From Allium sativum (lineage: Eukaryota > Streptophyta > Magnoliopsida > Asparagales > Amaryllidaceae): DNA of 64,000 bases. The DNA is taken from contig CM060918.1 in assembly GCA_030737875.1 (NCBI GenBank), positions 770,034,552 through 770,098,551 of the forward strand, in the 5' to 3' direction. The notes below the pieces were generated by a model. The model was given only the letters and a program-made list of their open reading frames with translations. It was not told the origin of the DNA and ran no database searches. Every line of letters begins with the position of its first letter. The first letter of the stretch is position 1. Shown one piece after another: positions 37,569 through 49,763 of this stretch. The position numbers and the translations under genes were made by a program.

Positions 37569-37722
37569 GCGGTTTAATTAAATAAGAGCCGTTAGATCAA
37601 TCCTAGAAGCAATCAAGACCATCCAGACAAGATAGAGCTATCCAGAACAGTCACATAAGCCCAAATGACTCAGCAGAGAGTCAGAATCGTCACATTTTAT
37701 ATCTGCTCGAGGGGGGGGGCAG

Positions 37723-37771
37723 GTCGACCCCCAGGTCGACCCCTAGGTCAACCTGTATAGGGGAGGTCGAC
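37723..37771 (-). promoter_or_regulatory. GTCGAC array, C 3' LTR
   Basis: GTCGAC occurs at 37723 and 37735, with the variant GTCAAC at 37747 (12-bp spacing) and another GTCGAC at 37766. Here the flanks make GGTCGACC rather than the TGTCGACA of A and B. Confidence 0.55.
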
Positions 37772-38053
37772 CTGGCCTTGGGCAGGAAAATCCCCGCCCA
37801 GCCCACTTCTGCGTTTGAATTCGAATTTTTTTTTGAATTTAGTTTGAGCTGTTTTTATTTATATAAATTCCTAAAACTTTTGAAGGCCATAACTTCTTCA
37901 TACGGAGTCTCATTCACGCAAACTCGGACTCTGTCTCAAGCATAATTCGAGACGAACGCAATGGCGTAACCCATTTCCCTTAATTCTCACATTTGAAATT
38001 AATTATTCTTTAATTCGTTACTTTAATGTTTTTAGATAATACGGGGTGTTACA

Positions 38054-38088
38054 TTCTCCCCTCGTTAAAGGATTTCGTCCCCGAAATC
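38054..38088 (-). promoter_or_regulatory. Polypurine tract and pre-PPT hairpin of C
   Basis: On the plus strand TTCTCCCCTCGTTAAAG is followed by GATTTCG, TCCC and CGAAATC at 38071-38088. In element sense this is the same perfect hairpin followed by the purine tract as in A and B. Confidence 0.85.
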
Positions 38089-38615
38089 TTCGAGTCAAGA
38101 AGAACGTATATCCTACCATCCAATCGTCCATCTACTCATCCATCAAACACAGGCGTCCATTGTCCTTAAAAAAAAGACTTCTAATGCTTCATGATCATAT
38201 GCATAGTGTGTGTACATGTCCTTATCTAATGCAAAATCAGGCGGTCTACTGATTTAGTTGACCTCCTTAATGTGAATTATGTCAGTGTCATGAGTCCATT
38301 ATGTATGCAATCTTCCCTAATCATACTTTCTACATGAGTGTACAATCATTCATACAAATGCAACATCCACATGATAACACCTCAAGTTTCAATCATATAC
38401 AAGTACACATATGCATATGCAATATGAAAGTGACTGAGCCGATCTAACACATAATGTGTGTGTATATGCATCCACGAGCAACCACTAGCAATCACTTGCA
38501 ACCATCAATCATAACATGTTTCAATTACATGTTTACATCCATTGGTTTCTACCTAAGGATAAGGATAGGACCGAGGAGATATACTTAAAAAGGGTAGATA
38601 CAAGCATGCATAAAC

Positions 38616-41600
38616 TTAAGGAAAAGAGATCAAGGATGTACCCTCAAAAAGAAAAGGGTAGGTTGCGCGTATCTTGGCCTCAGTCTCCCAAGTCGCGTCT
38701 TCCTCAGCATCACTCCATTGAACTTTAACAAGTTTGACTTCGCGGTTGTGTAGCTTTTTGACTTCTGTACCCAAGATACGAGTTGGAACTCTTCTCACAG
38801 TCGCCTCTCATTCTACTTCTACTTCTTCTAGTATGCTTGGTTCCACCACTTCCGCAGATTCATGTAAGCATTTTCGTAGGTGAGAAACATGAAAGGCATT
38901 ATGAACTCCAGCTAATCTTTCGAGCAGCTCTACTCTGTAAGCCATCTTTCCAATCTTTTCAATGATAGGAAACGACCCTACAAATCTTGGTGCCAACTTT
39001 CCTGCGGATCCAAAGAGAACGACGTTTCTTAAAGGAGATACTTTAAGGAAAACCTTGTCTCCAACCTCAAACTCAAGGTCGGTCCTTCTTTTGTCTGCGT
39101 AGGACTTCTGTCTATCTTGGGCAGTCTTCATTCTTCTTCGTATCAAGTCCACTTTCTATGAAGTTTCTCTAATCAAATCTGGTTCAAGTATGAGCTTGTT
39201 TGTAGACTCCCACCAACAAGTTGCTGATCGGCATGGTCTTCCATATAAAGCTTCGAAGGGTGCCATGCTTATGGTGGCTTGATAGCTATTGTTCTAGGCA
39301 AACTCCACCAAAGGAAGACGATCCTTCCATGTTCCTCCAAAGTCAAGAATACATAATCTCAATAGGTCTTCTAATACTCTGTTCACCCTTTCCGTCTAAC
39401 CATCGGTTTGGGGTGATAGGTCGTGCTTAAGCATAGCTGTGTGCCTACAGCCTCTTGCAAGCTCCTCCAAAACTCGCTCGTGATGATAGGATCTCGGTCA
39501 CTCACAATGCTAGAGGGTTTACCAAGGAGTCGAACTATCTCTTTAAGATAAATGATGCTAAAGATGAGGCAGTCCTTCTACTTTTAACGGGTATAAAGTG
39601 AGCACTTTTTGTGAGCCTGTCCACTATTACCCAAATACTGGTATTGCCCCTTCTTGACCTAGGCAGCCCATCAATAAAGTCCATCGAAATGCTATCCCAT
39701 TTCCACTATGGGGCCTCTAGAGGATGAAGCAAACCACCAGGCTTCTTTTGCTCCGCCTTGACTTGCTGGCATGATAAGCACTTAGAGACAAATTCAGCTA
39801 CATCCCTCTTCATGCCATTCCAAAATAAAACCCTTTTTATGTCTTTATACATTTTGTCTCCACCTGGGTGTATGGTCAACTTGGAATGGTGTGCTTCTTC
39901 GAGAACCTTCTTCACCAAATCCCTTGCTTGTGGGACGCATAACCTTCCATCCCGCCTCAACCAACCCTTGTCATCGATGAAGTATCTATTGAGGTGACTA
40001 GAAGTCTCGCCCCTATTTAGCTTATCTATCACATCAACTAGCTGAGGGTCTTTACGTTGTGCGATTCCTATTGAGTCCAGAAGAATAGGTCGCAACTCTA
40101 GCGATGCTAACAAACCAGGTACAAATTCAAAGGAGGGTCTAAAGTCAAAGTTGGCTACGTACTTCAAGCTCTGCCTTTCTACGAAGAGAGGACTTAAGGT
40201 CAGCTTCTTTCTACTCAAGGCGTCTGCTACTACATTGCCCTTGCCAAGGGTATAGGAAATCTCAAAATCATAGGATGCTAAGAATTCCATCCATCTTTGT
40301 TGCCTCAAGTTAAGATCTTTCTACGAGAAAAGGTACTTCAACGATTTATGGTCAGTATACAATTCAAACTTCTCACCTAGGAGATAATGGCGCCAAGACT
40401 TAAGCGCAAAAACGATGGCAGCCAACTCTAGATCGTGGGTTGGGTAGTTTTTCTCATGTACTTTCAATTGTCTCCTACCATAAGCTACTACCTTCCCTTC
40501 TTGCATCAAGACAACACCTAGTCCCGTACCACATGCATCCGTGTATACGGTAAACATCTTGCTCCCATCAGGCAATGTCAGAACTAGGGCTGTTGTTAGA
40601 GCCCTCTTCAAACGTTGGAAAGCAACATGGCAATCCAAATCCCAAGTGAAAGTTAGGTTCTTCTTCGTCAACCTTGTAAGTGGAGCTGAGATTTTCGCAA
40701 AGTCTTTGATGAACTTTCGGTAAAAGCCCGCTAGCCCGAGAAAGCTTCGGACTTCGGTCGCATTCCGTGGAACTTTACAATTTTGCACTGCAACTATTTT
40801 TGCGGGGTCCACAGTTAACCCTTCTTTGGACACCACATGTCCAAGAAACCTTACTTCCTCTCTCCAGAAGTGCCATTTGGAGAATTTGGCTTTCAACTAA
40901 TGTGCTCGAAGAGTATCCATGACTTCTTTTAAATGCTGAGCATGCTCTTCCTCACTCTTCGAGAAAATCAAAATGTCGTCCACGAAGACCACCACAAACT
41001 TATTAAGGAACTCACTGAACATCCTGCTCATCAAGTCAACGAAATAAGCTGGTGCGTTTGTCAAGCCAAAAGGCATGACAAGCCACTCAAAGTAACCATC
41101 TAGGGTTCTGAACGCGGTCTTATCGATACTGTCTTCAGCCACTCTTAGCTGATGAAACCCGGTAGCCAGATCTAGTTAGGAGAAAACCGATGCACCTACA
41201 AGCTGATCGAACAATTCATCTATTCTTGGAAGTGGGTGCCTATTCTTCTTAGTCAGCTTGTTTAGCTCCCTATAATCGATGCATAGGCGAAGCAAACCAT
41301 CTACTTTGGTTGCGAATACTACTGGAGCACCCCATTCAGAAATACTCCGCCATATAAACCCCTTCTCAAGCAACTCCTTAACTTGCTTGCTGAGTTCTTT
41401 CCTCTCCCTCGGAGCCATGTGTCTAACGGGTAAAGCAACGGGTTTTGCATTATCAACGAGGTATATGCGGAAGTCTATCTCCCGCTTCGGAGGTAACCCC
41501 TTCACCTCCTCAAAGACATCCGAGTATTCATGGACTACTCTAACAGACTACAAATTCTCAATAGATGCATCAAGAGATTCTTGATAGCTAAGCATAACAG

Positions 41601-42936
41601 AGTTCATGGGATTACAAGAAATTTTGAGAGTGTTACCGAGGCGAGTCATGAGTCTAACCACTCTCTTTTCACAATCGAGGATGGCACCATTACTGGATAG
41701 CCAATCCATCAACCCATAGCCCGTGAAGCCCAAAACATAGGCATTACATCTAAACCGTATAGAAATTTCCAAATCCAAACAAGTCATTTACAAATAAGTT
41801 GAGCCCCCAATTGGATTTGAAACAACCAAGGGATCCTCTACTATACTGGTGTCTAGGTGCAGAGATTCAACAAAAGCAGTAGATATAAAAGAGTGCGATG
41901 CGCCAGAATCAAAGAGTGTACGAATAGGATGATCAAAAAGATAAACTAAACTCTCAACAGAAATATTTCTACCTCGTTCTTGAGGAGGTGCAATGAGAGC
42001 GTGAACCTGCCCTCCAGAAGTAGACCCAGTTCTCTGCCCTTGCCCTTGCTTTCTTGGGCAGTCCTTGGCCATGTGTCCTGTCTCGCCGCAATGGAAACAA
42101 CCACCCATCTTCCTTTTCTTCTTTCTGCAGTCCTTAACCAGATGTCCAGGAATGCCACAAAAATTACACTTCCTCTTATCATGGGGTTTATTGTTCTTCC
42201 CGCCCTTCTTTGAATCCGTCTTCTTATTCTGCGATCCCTCCACCTTCTTATCTTGAGGTTCTTCCACCTTTACCACTTTCTTACCATCCTTGTCTTCCTC
42301 ATGTAATAGTGCCATGTCCACCAATCTCTCATAAGTCGCACCCATGGGTATATGGGTCATAGCTAGGCTGTGTAGTGGCCCATTCAACCCTTTAACGAAG
42401 CGGAGAGCCTTCTTATGTGGAGTGTTTACTAACTCCAGTCCGAATCTGGCCAGCTGATTGAATTGGTTGACGTATTATTTGACCGTCATACTTCCCTGTT
42501 TAAGAGCTAAGAACTTCTCCACCTGTAGGCTTCGTTCAGCTTGTGAGAGGAATTTCATTTCAAACCTTATTCTGAAATCTACCCAAGTTTCAACTGGTCT
42601 CTCAGCATTGGTAACCTCCCACCAATAAGAAGCTTCGTCTTTAAGCAACCACGCCGCCAACTGTATCTTCTACCTATCATCCACTTCAAAGATAACAAAC
42701 AAATCCTCAATTTCTTTGAGCCAGTTCCTTGCTTCCACGAATGATTCAGTTCCACTAAAGTTCTTTCCACCCATGGCTCAAAAGTCTCTACATATTTTTG
42801 AGAAAGCATTTGCATGTGGAGGAGGAGGAGGAGGAACTGCTGCAGCTGGGGGAGGAGGAATGTTTGTTGGGCCCGCATCATTAGCCCTAGCCTCTAGGTA
42901 CCTTCTGAACCGTCCAGGTACCGGCACGCCCTCTCC
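38616..42936 (-). pseudogene. gag-pol pseudogene of C
   Basis: From gag to the end of the integrase core region (39706), all segments lie in one frame interrupted only by stop codons. They occur at 42780, 42672, 42477, 41790, 41550, 41178, 40899, 40323 and 39708 (first base, minus strand). Several are at codons that are Gln in A, as expected from C-to-T change. Recognisable parts are two CCHC knuckles (about 42060-42190), protease DSGAS (about 41900), reverse transcriptase with FVDD (about 40980), RNase H with its first Asp intact (40540), the integrase zinc region (about 39760-39900), the integrase C-terminus (38808-39152) and a chromodomain (38616-38798). A frameshift lies between 39706 and 39152. 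It is an old, non-functional copy with all domains present. Confidence 0.94.
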
Positions 42937-43116
42937 CTAGACATGCTGAAACGAAAAAGGAAAGATTCAAAACAAAGGATAGAAAGGTAATGCACATGGC
43001 TTTGGGGGATTATGCCTTTTAAAATTAAAACAATACTTCTTTTCTTGAAAAGTGCTTCTTTAAACTTCTTTTTGAAAAACAATTTTCAAAATTTTTATCT
43101 GATCTGGTAAACCTTT

Positions 43117-43128
43117 GCTCTGATACCA
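43117..43128 (-). promoter_or_regulatory. Primer-binding site of C
   Basis: GCTCTGATACCA on the plus strand, two bases from the LTR; in element sense TGGTATCAGAGC. Confidence 0.95.
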
Positions 43129-44278
43129 AGTGAAACACCCCACCTCCGTTAAGGTCACTCACAAAGGGAATGCCTTAACTTTGGTGGAGCATTATAGGTA
43201 AAATACGCAAATAATTAACAAGACAGACATACAAGCAACGGAAAAACTAAATTTATTTCATACGTGGTTCATAACAAAAAAACATTACAGCAAACTATCT
43301 CAAAACAACTTCCAAATCATTACATAAAAATCTCTGTCTTGATTAAAACATAAAGAAGCATAGAACAATAATAAAATAGCATAAATCCCCATTGAGAGTG
43401 TATCCATAGCCATAGCCCAAGAGAAGGGAATCCAAGGAATACATCTACTCTCTTCAAGCTTGCAAAAGGTCTGAACTAAGCTGGAGTGTTCCCTCCCTGT
43501 GGACTTGGGGGGGGGGGGGGGGGGGGGGAGAACGAAAGAAAAGAGGGCAAAAGAAAAATGGGTCAGACATACGTCTGGTAAGTCCAGTGATTTTTCAGTA
43601 TGTGAACAAGAAAAAGAATCATGACATGGATAAACTGAAAATAGGACAATACCAGAAAAATAAGGTAACATAAGACTAGATAAGGCAGGTTAAGCCGAGC
43701 ATACTATCGCACCCAATTCTATTTCTCTGCACCTATTTATACTTGTTCCAACTAGCACCACATGTTCATGCTAAAATGATCCCCTTTATCGATCGGCTCC
43801 TACTCGCATGTATTTATCACGTGTGTCATTCGGCCCCCGCTTGATTGTAGATACCTGTGCTGGTCCCACCATGGGATGTATCAAATCCTATGGTGGCAAC
43901 CTGACACGATTCAAGATGCACAGTGTATAACTACTAATGCCCAGTGCCTGCTTTTTCCACTCCGGAGAACGTGCACGCCCGTACTCCGTTGGAACCTACA
44001 CTGACGCACCACCCGCCGTTATTTTGACCGCTTATAATCAGCCCAGTAATTGTGTCTCACCCTGCCTAGTTCAGGGTACCATGATACATCTATGTGGGTT
44101 ACTGCTGAAATGGGCCCCCGTTACTAGGGTTTCCTAATCAACATGTTAAATTGGTTAAGTGTCCAAATTAACCTAACCCCACCCATCAGTTTAGTTAACA
44201 TGTTGTATTGGTTAAGTGCTGCCTTAATTAACTTAACCCTACCATTCTTGTCTTAGCTTTAATTCATTCATTAAAGCA

Positions 44279-44486
44279 CCGACCACTCACATTAAACAGG
44301 TATTGTTGCGGTCGCTGGATGTGCCGGTCGGTTCCAGGCAGCCTTACACCGCAACTCAGTCTAACCTCGGGTTCTTTTGGGCTTGATGCGCTAACCTCTC
44401 ACATTAAATCTATATTGTTATGGTTGCTGGATTTGCCGGATGGTTCCGGGCAGTCTTATACCGCAACTCAATCTAACCTCGGGTTA
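44279..44486 (-). repeat. Twin stem-loop repeat, C 5' LTR
   Basis: Same two units as at 19728-19936, with some decay: one TTAGAC arm is TTAAAC, breaking one pair. Confidence 0.65.
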
Positions 44487-45720
44487 TGCATATTCGTCTT
44501 TTGCTAAATTTACATATTTACCCCTTTATGTTTATATGTAAATTATTGACATTCATGTCAAGCCCCACTTTCCCTCTAAATCAAGTTCATAATTTTAGGT
44601 ATAAAAATTATACCAGTTTATGCCATAAACCATTTACATGATTATGAGCCAAATATGCCAATTACATGTAATTTCATGTTTTTCCTCAATGTTACCCCCG
44701 TTAAATGTTCGCATAAATCACATAAAATGTTAGGCTCGTTACATAGCCTAACTCATACACAAAAGGGAAAAAAAAGAGGAACATGTAATATTCCAAGACC
44801 ATAAAAATATGGATCTAACTACACATATGTCATATGAATTCGACATAGAGCAATATACATTTAATTATGAACTTGCAAATTTAGATCTACTCAACATGAA
44901 TCATAAAATAGGGGTTTTACATAGAACTATATAAACTTAATTAGGCATGTAGTTGTGAACTTGCATAGGGGTTAAATCAAGTCAACATAGATCTAACATA
45001 GACGCATGTGGATCTAAACATTTAGGCATATACAACATGACTTAGCCTAAAATTTGTATGTAACATAACAAGATAGAATCATCAAACTTACATATAACAT
45101 AATGGTTTTCATTCCCAAATTCCTATACGATACAATAGGTTCATTCACCAAATTCTACACAATATGATAGGTTCAATAAACCGCAATAGTATCACATGCA
45201 TATATGATAGAATTATCACATGAATAGACATGAATCAACATCACTATTATCATACAACTTGGTACAATTCTAATTTTCATTTTATTACAAATCATGTCTT
45301 TAATTTATTCACATCTAAAAGATAACTAGACTTACAAACAAAAGAAAAATCCTATTTTCTGGGATCTGTATTCTGAAACTGAATAGCTTTCCCTTGAAGT
45401 AGACTAATTGTTCTTCTAATTTAGATTTGATTTGGTTTGATCCATAGCTTCTATCTTGCTTTCTAGTTGAAGGAGAATGGCGGCTACTCTAGGTTGACCA
45501 TTGACAGCATGACGGCTCTTAGTATGAATTTTTGTGTGATTTAGGGTTTAGGGTTGGGGTTCTTTTAAAGAGGTTTAACTAAATAAGAGCCGTTAGATCA
45601 ATCCTAGAAGCAATCAAGACCATCCAGACAAGATAGAGCTATCCAGAACAGCCACATAAGCCCTAATGACTCAGCAGGGAGTCAGAATCGTCACATTTCA
45701 TATCTGCCCGAGGGGGGCAG

Positions 45721-45769
45721 GTCAACCCCCAGGTCGACCCCTAGGTCGACCTGTATAGGGGAGGTCGAC
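45721..45769 (-). promoter_or_regulatory. GTCGAC array, C 5' LTR
   Basis: GTCAAC at 45721 and GTCGAC at 45733 and 45745 are spaced by 12 bp; a further GTCGAC lies at 45764. Confidence 0.55.
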
Positions 45770-46059
45770 CTGGCCTTGGGCGGGAAAATCCCTGCCCAGC
45801 CCACTTCTGCGTTTGAATTCGAATTTTTTTTTTTTGAATTTAGTTTGAGCTGTTTTTATTTATATAAATTCCTGAAACTTCTGAAGGCCATAAATTCTTC
45901 ATACGGAGTCCTATTCACGCAAACTCGGACTCTATCTCAAGCAGAATTCCGAGATGAACGCAATGGCATAACCCGTTTCCTTAATTCTCACATTTGAAAT
46001 TAATTATTCTTTAATTCGTTACTTTAATGTTTTAAGAAAATACGGGGTGTTACAACGGA

Positions 46060-46407
46060 CTTGTAAATGGATGTGTGTCTGACGTTGTAGATTGATAACG
46101 TGGCATGCAGAGATGCTGTGATCAAGGCTTTTATTGAAAATAGAGTCTTGTGGTTGATGATCAAAGCATAGCTTTAATATAGCTAGCTTTGTGTATTGCG
46201 TTGATACGCGAGCCTCACACCCCGGTAGGAACCGGAAACGGGAGAGGACCTCAGGGCGGACATACGTTTCTTTCTAGTTAGGAGTGGTGTCAGGGTTTTG
46301 CAAGCCCTGGCGTTTTACTTATGTGGATGATGGAAAGCGAGGCGCCTCGGTTATATCGGTCTTTGCGGAGCCGATGGATGGTTTGGTCAATATATGACCA
46401 GTTTACG
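46060..46407 (+). mobile_element. Element F, segment 2
   Basis: F sequence between the insertions of C and A. It continues the F segment that ends at 18588 and matches the reverse complement of the G LTR (about 60330-60690). It ends with TTACG, the target site of A. Confidence 0.9.
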
Positions 46408-46687
46408 TGTAACACCCCGTATGTTGAAATAACTTATTATAACATAAATCAGGGCAGAATTAAATTCTAAAATCTGAATCAGGGGAAACGGGCTGTGCCA
46501 TTGCGTTCGTCTCGGAAAAATACGCAGAATAGAGTCCGAAATTTTGTAAATCGGAGTCCGTATGACCCAGTTAAGGCCCAAAGAAGTTTTCAGAAAATTC
46601 AAAATTAAAAACAGATTTAAAATTCAGTTCTAAAACATAATTGGAGCCAAAAGCGGAGGTGGCGGGAAAGTTCCCGCCTAGCCCCGT

Positions 46688-46741
46688 GTCGACAGGCATG
46701 TCGACAGGGGTGTCGACAGGCATGTCGACAGGGGTGTCGAC
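46688..46741 (+). promoter_or_regulatory. 12-bp-spaced GTCGAC array, A 5' LTR
   Basis: GTCGAC occurs at 46688, 46700, 46712, 46724 and 46736, exactly 12 bp apart. Spacers alternate so that the true unit is 24 bp. The array ends about 140 bp before the TATA box. Confidence 0.65.
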
Positions 46742-46882
46742 ACAGGGTGTCGGCCCTGTTGATATGGGTGCACCAGATCTGGTTTTTGGTTGAGTCTTGG
46801 GCTGTGTTCTAGAGATTTCCTAAATCTAACGGACCTAATCTAACCTAGGGTTAATCCTATGGTCTAAAACACACCCTAATCC

Positions 46883-46890
46883 TATAAATA
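46883..46890 (+). promoter_or_regulatory. TATA box, A 5' LTR
   Basis: TATAAATA in the context AATCC...CACCC; the copy in the 3' LTR is at 55207-55214. Confidence 0.65.
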
Positions 46891-48002
46891 CACCCTAATG
46901 CAAGCCTAATCCATACTAAAAATAGAAATGATGGCCTCATGCCGCCAAAATCAAACTTGAGAGGAGCCTCCACTAGTTTATGAAGGAAGTTGCAAGCTAA
47001 TCAACCACTAATCATCATCTTCTTCATATTTAGCAACTAGTTCTACTTCATAAGTTTGCTAATCTTGGTTTTGGTGAGTTTCTATCACTTTAACATCAAT
47101 TGCTAAAGTAAGTAGATTGGGTGTAATGAGACTTATGGTCTTAAATGCGGATTAATGAGTTTGAATCATTTGTAATGATATGTTACTCTATGTTTTCCTA
47201 TGTTTATGCATATTTAATAAGTGGGTTTATGCATGTTTAATAAGTTGGTTTATGCATGTTTAACAAGTGGGTTTATGCATGTTTAATAAGTGGTTATATG
47301 CATATTTAATAAGTGGGTTTATGCATGTTTAACAAGTGAGTTATGCAAGTTCATATGCAAGTTATGTGTATGATGTTATGTAAGTTATGTGTAGGTTGTT
47401 ATGCAAGTTCATATGCAAGTTATGTATATGCTTAAATGCAAGTTTAACATGATATGCAAGTTATGCATGCTTATGCAAGTATGTGAATGCTTATGCAAGA
47501 ATGTGAATGCTTATGCAAGTTATGTGTATGCTTAAATGCATGTTTAACATGTTATGCAAGTTATGAGAATGCTTATATGCAAGTTCAACATGTTATGCAA
47601 GATATGTGTATGATAATATGCAAGTTCATATGCAACATGTTATGCAAGATATGTGTATGATAATAGGCAAGTTTGGGTTAAATGTAGTTGGGTTAATATA
47701 TGCTCATAAATGCAAGTTGATATCCTCTTAACCCATGACAAAGTTATATGCTAAACCCATGATATTTGTGATGGATCTTCCCTTTATTATGTCATGAAAT
47801 GAGAATGATTTACGTGGGGAACGATGGGGTTGGTAAATAAGTTAATAAAAGTATGATTGGGTATGATTAAGCATACCATAAAAATAAATTAACATAAGTG
47901 GGAATTTACTTATTGAGTTAGGTCTACCCATGTTATGAAAAAAACTTGATATTAATTAGGGATAATTAATATGGGGGTGATTAATTAGGTGTAATTAATC
48001 GA

Positions 48003-48236
48003 CTAAGACACGAGGTTGGACTCATTTGTAGTGTAAAACTGCCCGGATCCTACCGGCTTAACCAGTTGCTACAAATGTTAGCCCAATGTGAGAGGTCTTA
48101 GCCATAAATTAAATACGTGATTAAAGTAAAGACACGAGGTTAGACTCTGTTATGACGTAAGACTGCCCGGACCCTACCGGCTTAACCAGGCGGTCATAAT
48201 AGCCAGTCTAATGTGGGAGGTCTTTATGGGAGATCA
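48003..48236 (+). repeat. Twin stem-loop repeat, A 5' LTR
   Basis: Unit 1 spans 48003-48101 (closing CTAAGAC/GTCTTAG) and unit 2 spans 48127-48236 (closing TAAAGAC/GTCTTTA). Inner stems are as in B; unit 2 has GGCGG in place of GTTG after CCA, weakening its ACTG/CAGT stem. Confidence 0.78.
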
Positions 48237-49572
48237 CGGTCTTAATTAATTAAGAAACACTTAACCATATTAGCATGTAGTGGGACATGAGGGGTTAAGT
48301 GGGTGCCTTGGGTGGCATGTGGAAATTTAGTGGTTGCCTTGGGTGGCATGTGGAATCTAGTGGGTTGCCTTGGGTGGCAATAGAAAATACGATTAGAATA
48401 CTTAACCAAGTGGAAACATGTAATTAAACATGATTAAAGGGTTAAGTGGGATACACTAGATAAAGCAACAAGCTTAGGTGGTAGCTTGTGGGGGCCCATT
48501 TCAACCAATATCCCAAACGTATCTTTGTGGGCTCGACCCTAGTCGAGTGACGGGACACGCATATTGGGCTTGACTATAAGAGGCCGAAACGGGTTAGCAG
48601 TGGCAACGCAAGTCCAACGGGTTCCATATGCGTGTGTGGGCCCGGGCTGGTAGATAAGCCGTTGTTGCATCATGTAGATATAAAGCCGTGCACCGTTGAT
48701 ATTGTCAGGTGGCCACTTTGGGGAATGATACACCCCATTGTGGGACCAGCACGGGTATCTACGGTAGGGAGCCGATCGCTGGGGAGTAGTGAGTACACCT
48801 AATAAAGATAGGGGCAGACGGCACCTATGTAGGGGTACACGAAACTACTGGGTAAAATTACTAAGTACACCTAGTGGAGATAGGGGCAGACGGCACCTAT
48901 GTAGTGGGCTAGGGGTACACGAAACTACTGGGTAAATTTTCTAAGTCCTTGGGAGGGATCAACCTTTAAGAAGGAATGACTGGTGTGGTGCAGTGTAGTA
49001 ATTATCCGTGGGTGGGTAGATGCGTCTTTACAGTTATCTTAGTTTATCCTAAGTCTACCAAGCTGCTTAGTGTAGCCATTCATCCCCAGACATTACCGTA
49101 TGTCAAGTTTATGTCTTCTCTGGTTACTTTAATGATTGTATTGTTAAAGTTATAGGACTCGCTCAGACTTATGTCTGACCCCGTTGTTTTTATCTTTTTT
49201 TCCCAATCCTCATGTTCTCAGAGTGGGCCCAGTACGAGTGGGCTTTGACTAGGCTGCTTTTATTACTCTCTTGGAGCTTGGACCCTAGATGTAGAGCTCA
49301 GCTTACCCTTTTTCTTTTATGGCTATCAGTTCATGTATTGGGATTATGTATTTTTATTTAGCAAGAATGGATATTTGTACTTAACTCTTATTATGGTTTT
49401 GTGATGTAACCAGACATGTTTACTTCCGCTGTTATGAGATGATGTTTTAAATTTCAAGTACTATTTATATCTGTCTTGTTGTAATTTTTCTGTTCTATAT
49501 TCACTAAAATACTCCACCGATGCTATGGCATTCCCTTAGTGAGTGATCATAGCGGGAGTGGGGTGTTACACG

Positions 49573-49584
49573 TGGTATCAGAGC
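49573..49584 (+). promoter_or_regulatory. Primer-binding site of A
   Basis: TGGTATCAGAGC, two bases after the LTR end; initiator-Met tRNA type. Confidence 0.96.
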
Positions 49585-49763
49585 TAGGTTACCGGAACAG
49601 ATAAAATTTTTAGAAATCTATTTTTCTAAAACATTTTTGGAAGAGATATTTTCAAAAACATGTCTTTAAAGAGAAAAGTTTTTGAAAGAAAAGCATAATC
49701 CCCAATAGCCATATCTATATCCTTCGAATTCTCCGTTTTGAATCTTTCCTTTTTCGTTTCAGC

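Larger units (their letters stand above)
36959..38053 (-). mobile_element. Element C, 3' LTR, right part
   Basis: Resumes after the CTTGC duplication with TGCATAGGGG, matching 44960 onward in the other C LTR, and reaches the LTR start at 38053. It carries the TATA box at 37561-37568 and GGTCGACC-type sites at 37721-37771. Confidence 0.92.
18589..46054 (-). mobile_element. Element C: complete chromovirus, minus strand, interrupted by D
   Basis: C runs right to left: 5' LTR 43131-46054, primer-binding site 43117-43128, gag-pol 42936 to 38616, polypurine tract 38054-38070 and 3' LTR 38053 to 18589, split by D. The target duplication ACGGA lies at 18584-18588 and 46055-46059. Joining the flanks gives sequence matching the uninterrupted LTR of G near 60700. 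LTR lengths are 2,924 bp and about 2,913 bp after removing D. The chromodomain and the pol order RT-RNase H-integrase place it in the Ty3/gypsy Tekay/Del group. Coding capacity is lost. Confidence 0.93.
43131..46054 (-). mobile_element. Element C, 5' LTR
   Basis: This is the intact LTR of C: TGAAACACCCC at the left edge and GGGGTGTTACA at the right edge on the plus strand. It contains a run of 22 G (43507-43528), stem-loop units (about 44279-44373 and 44391-44486) and GTCGAC-type sites (45721-45769). Many scattered differences from the 3' LTR indicate an older insertion than A and B. Confidence 0.93.
46408..49570 (+). mobile_element. Element A, 5' LTR
   Basis: It holds five GTCGAC sites (46688-46741), a TATA box (46883-46890), an ATGCAAGTT-type array (about 47210-47660), one 33-bp ACCTATTGAGTTAGG unit and twin stem-loops (48003-48236). 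The family is related to but distinct from B: LTR start and repeat details differ. Confidence 0.95.
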
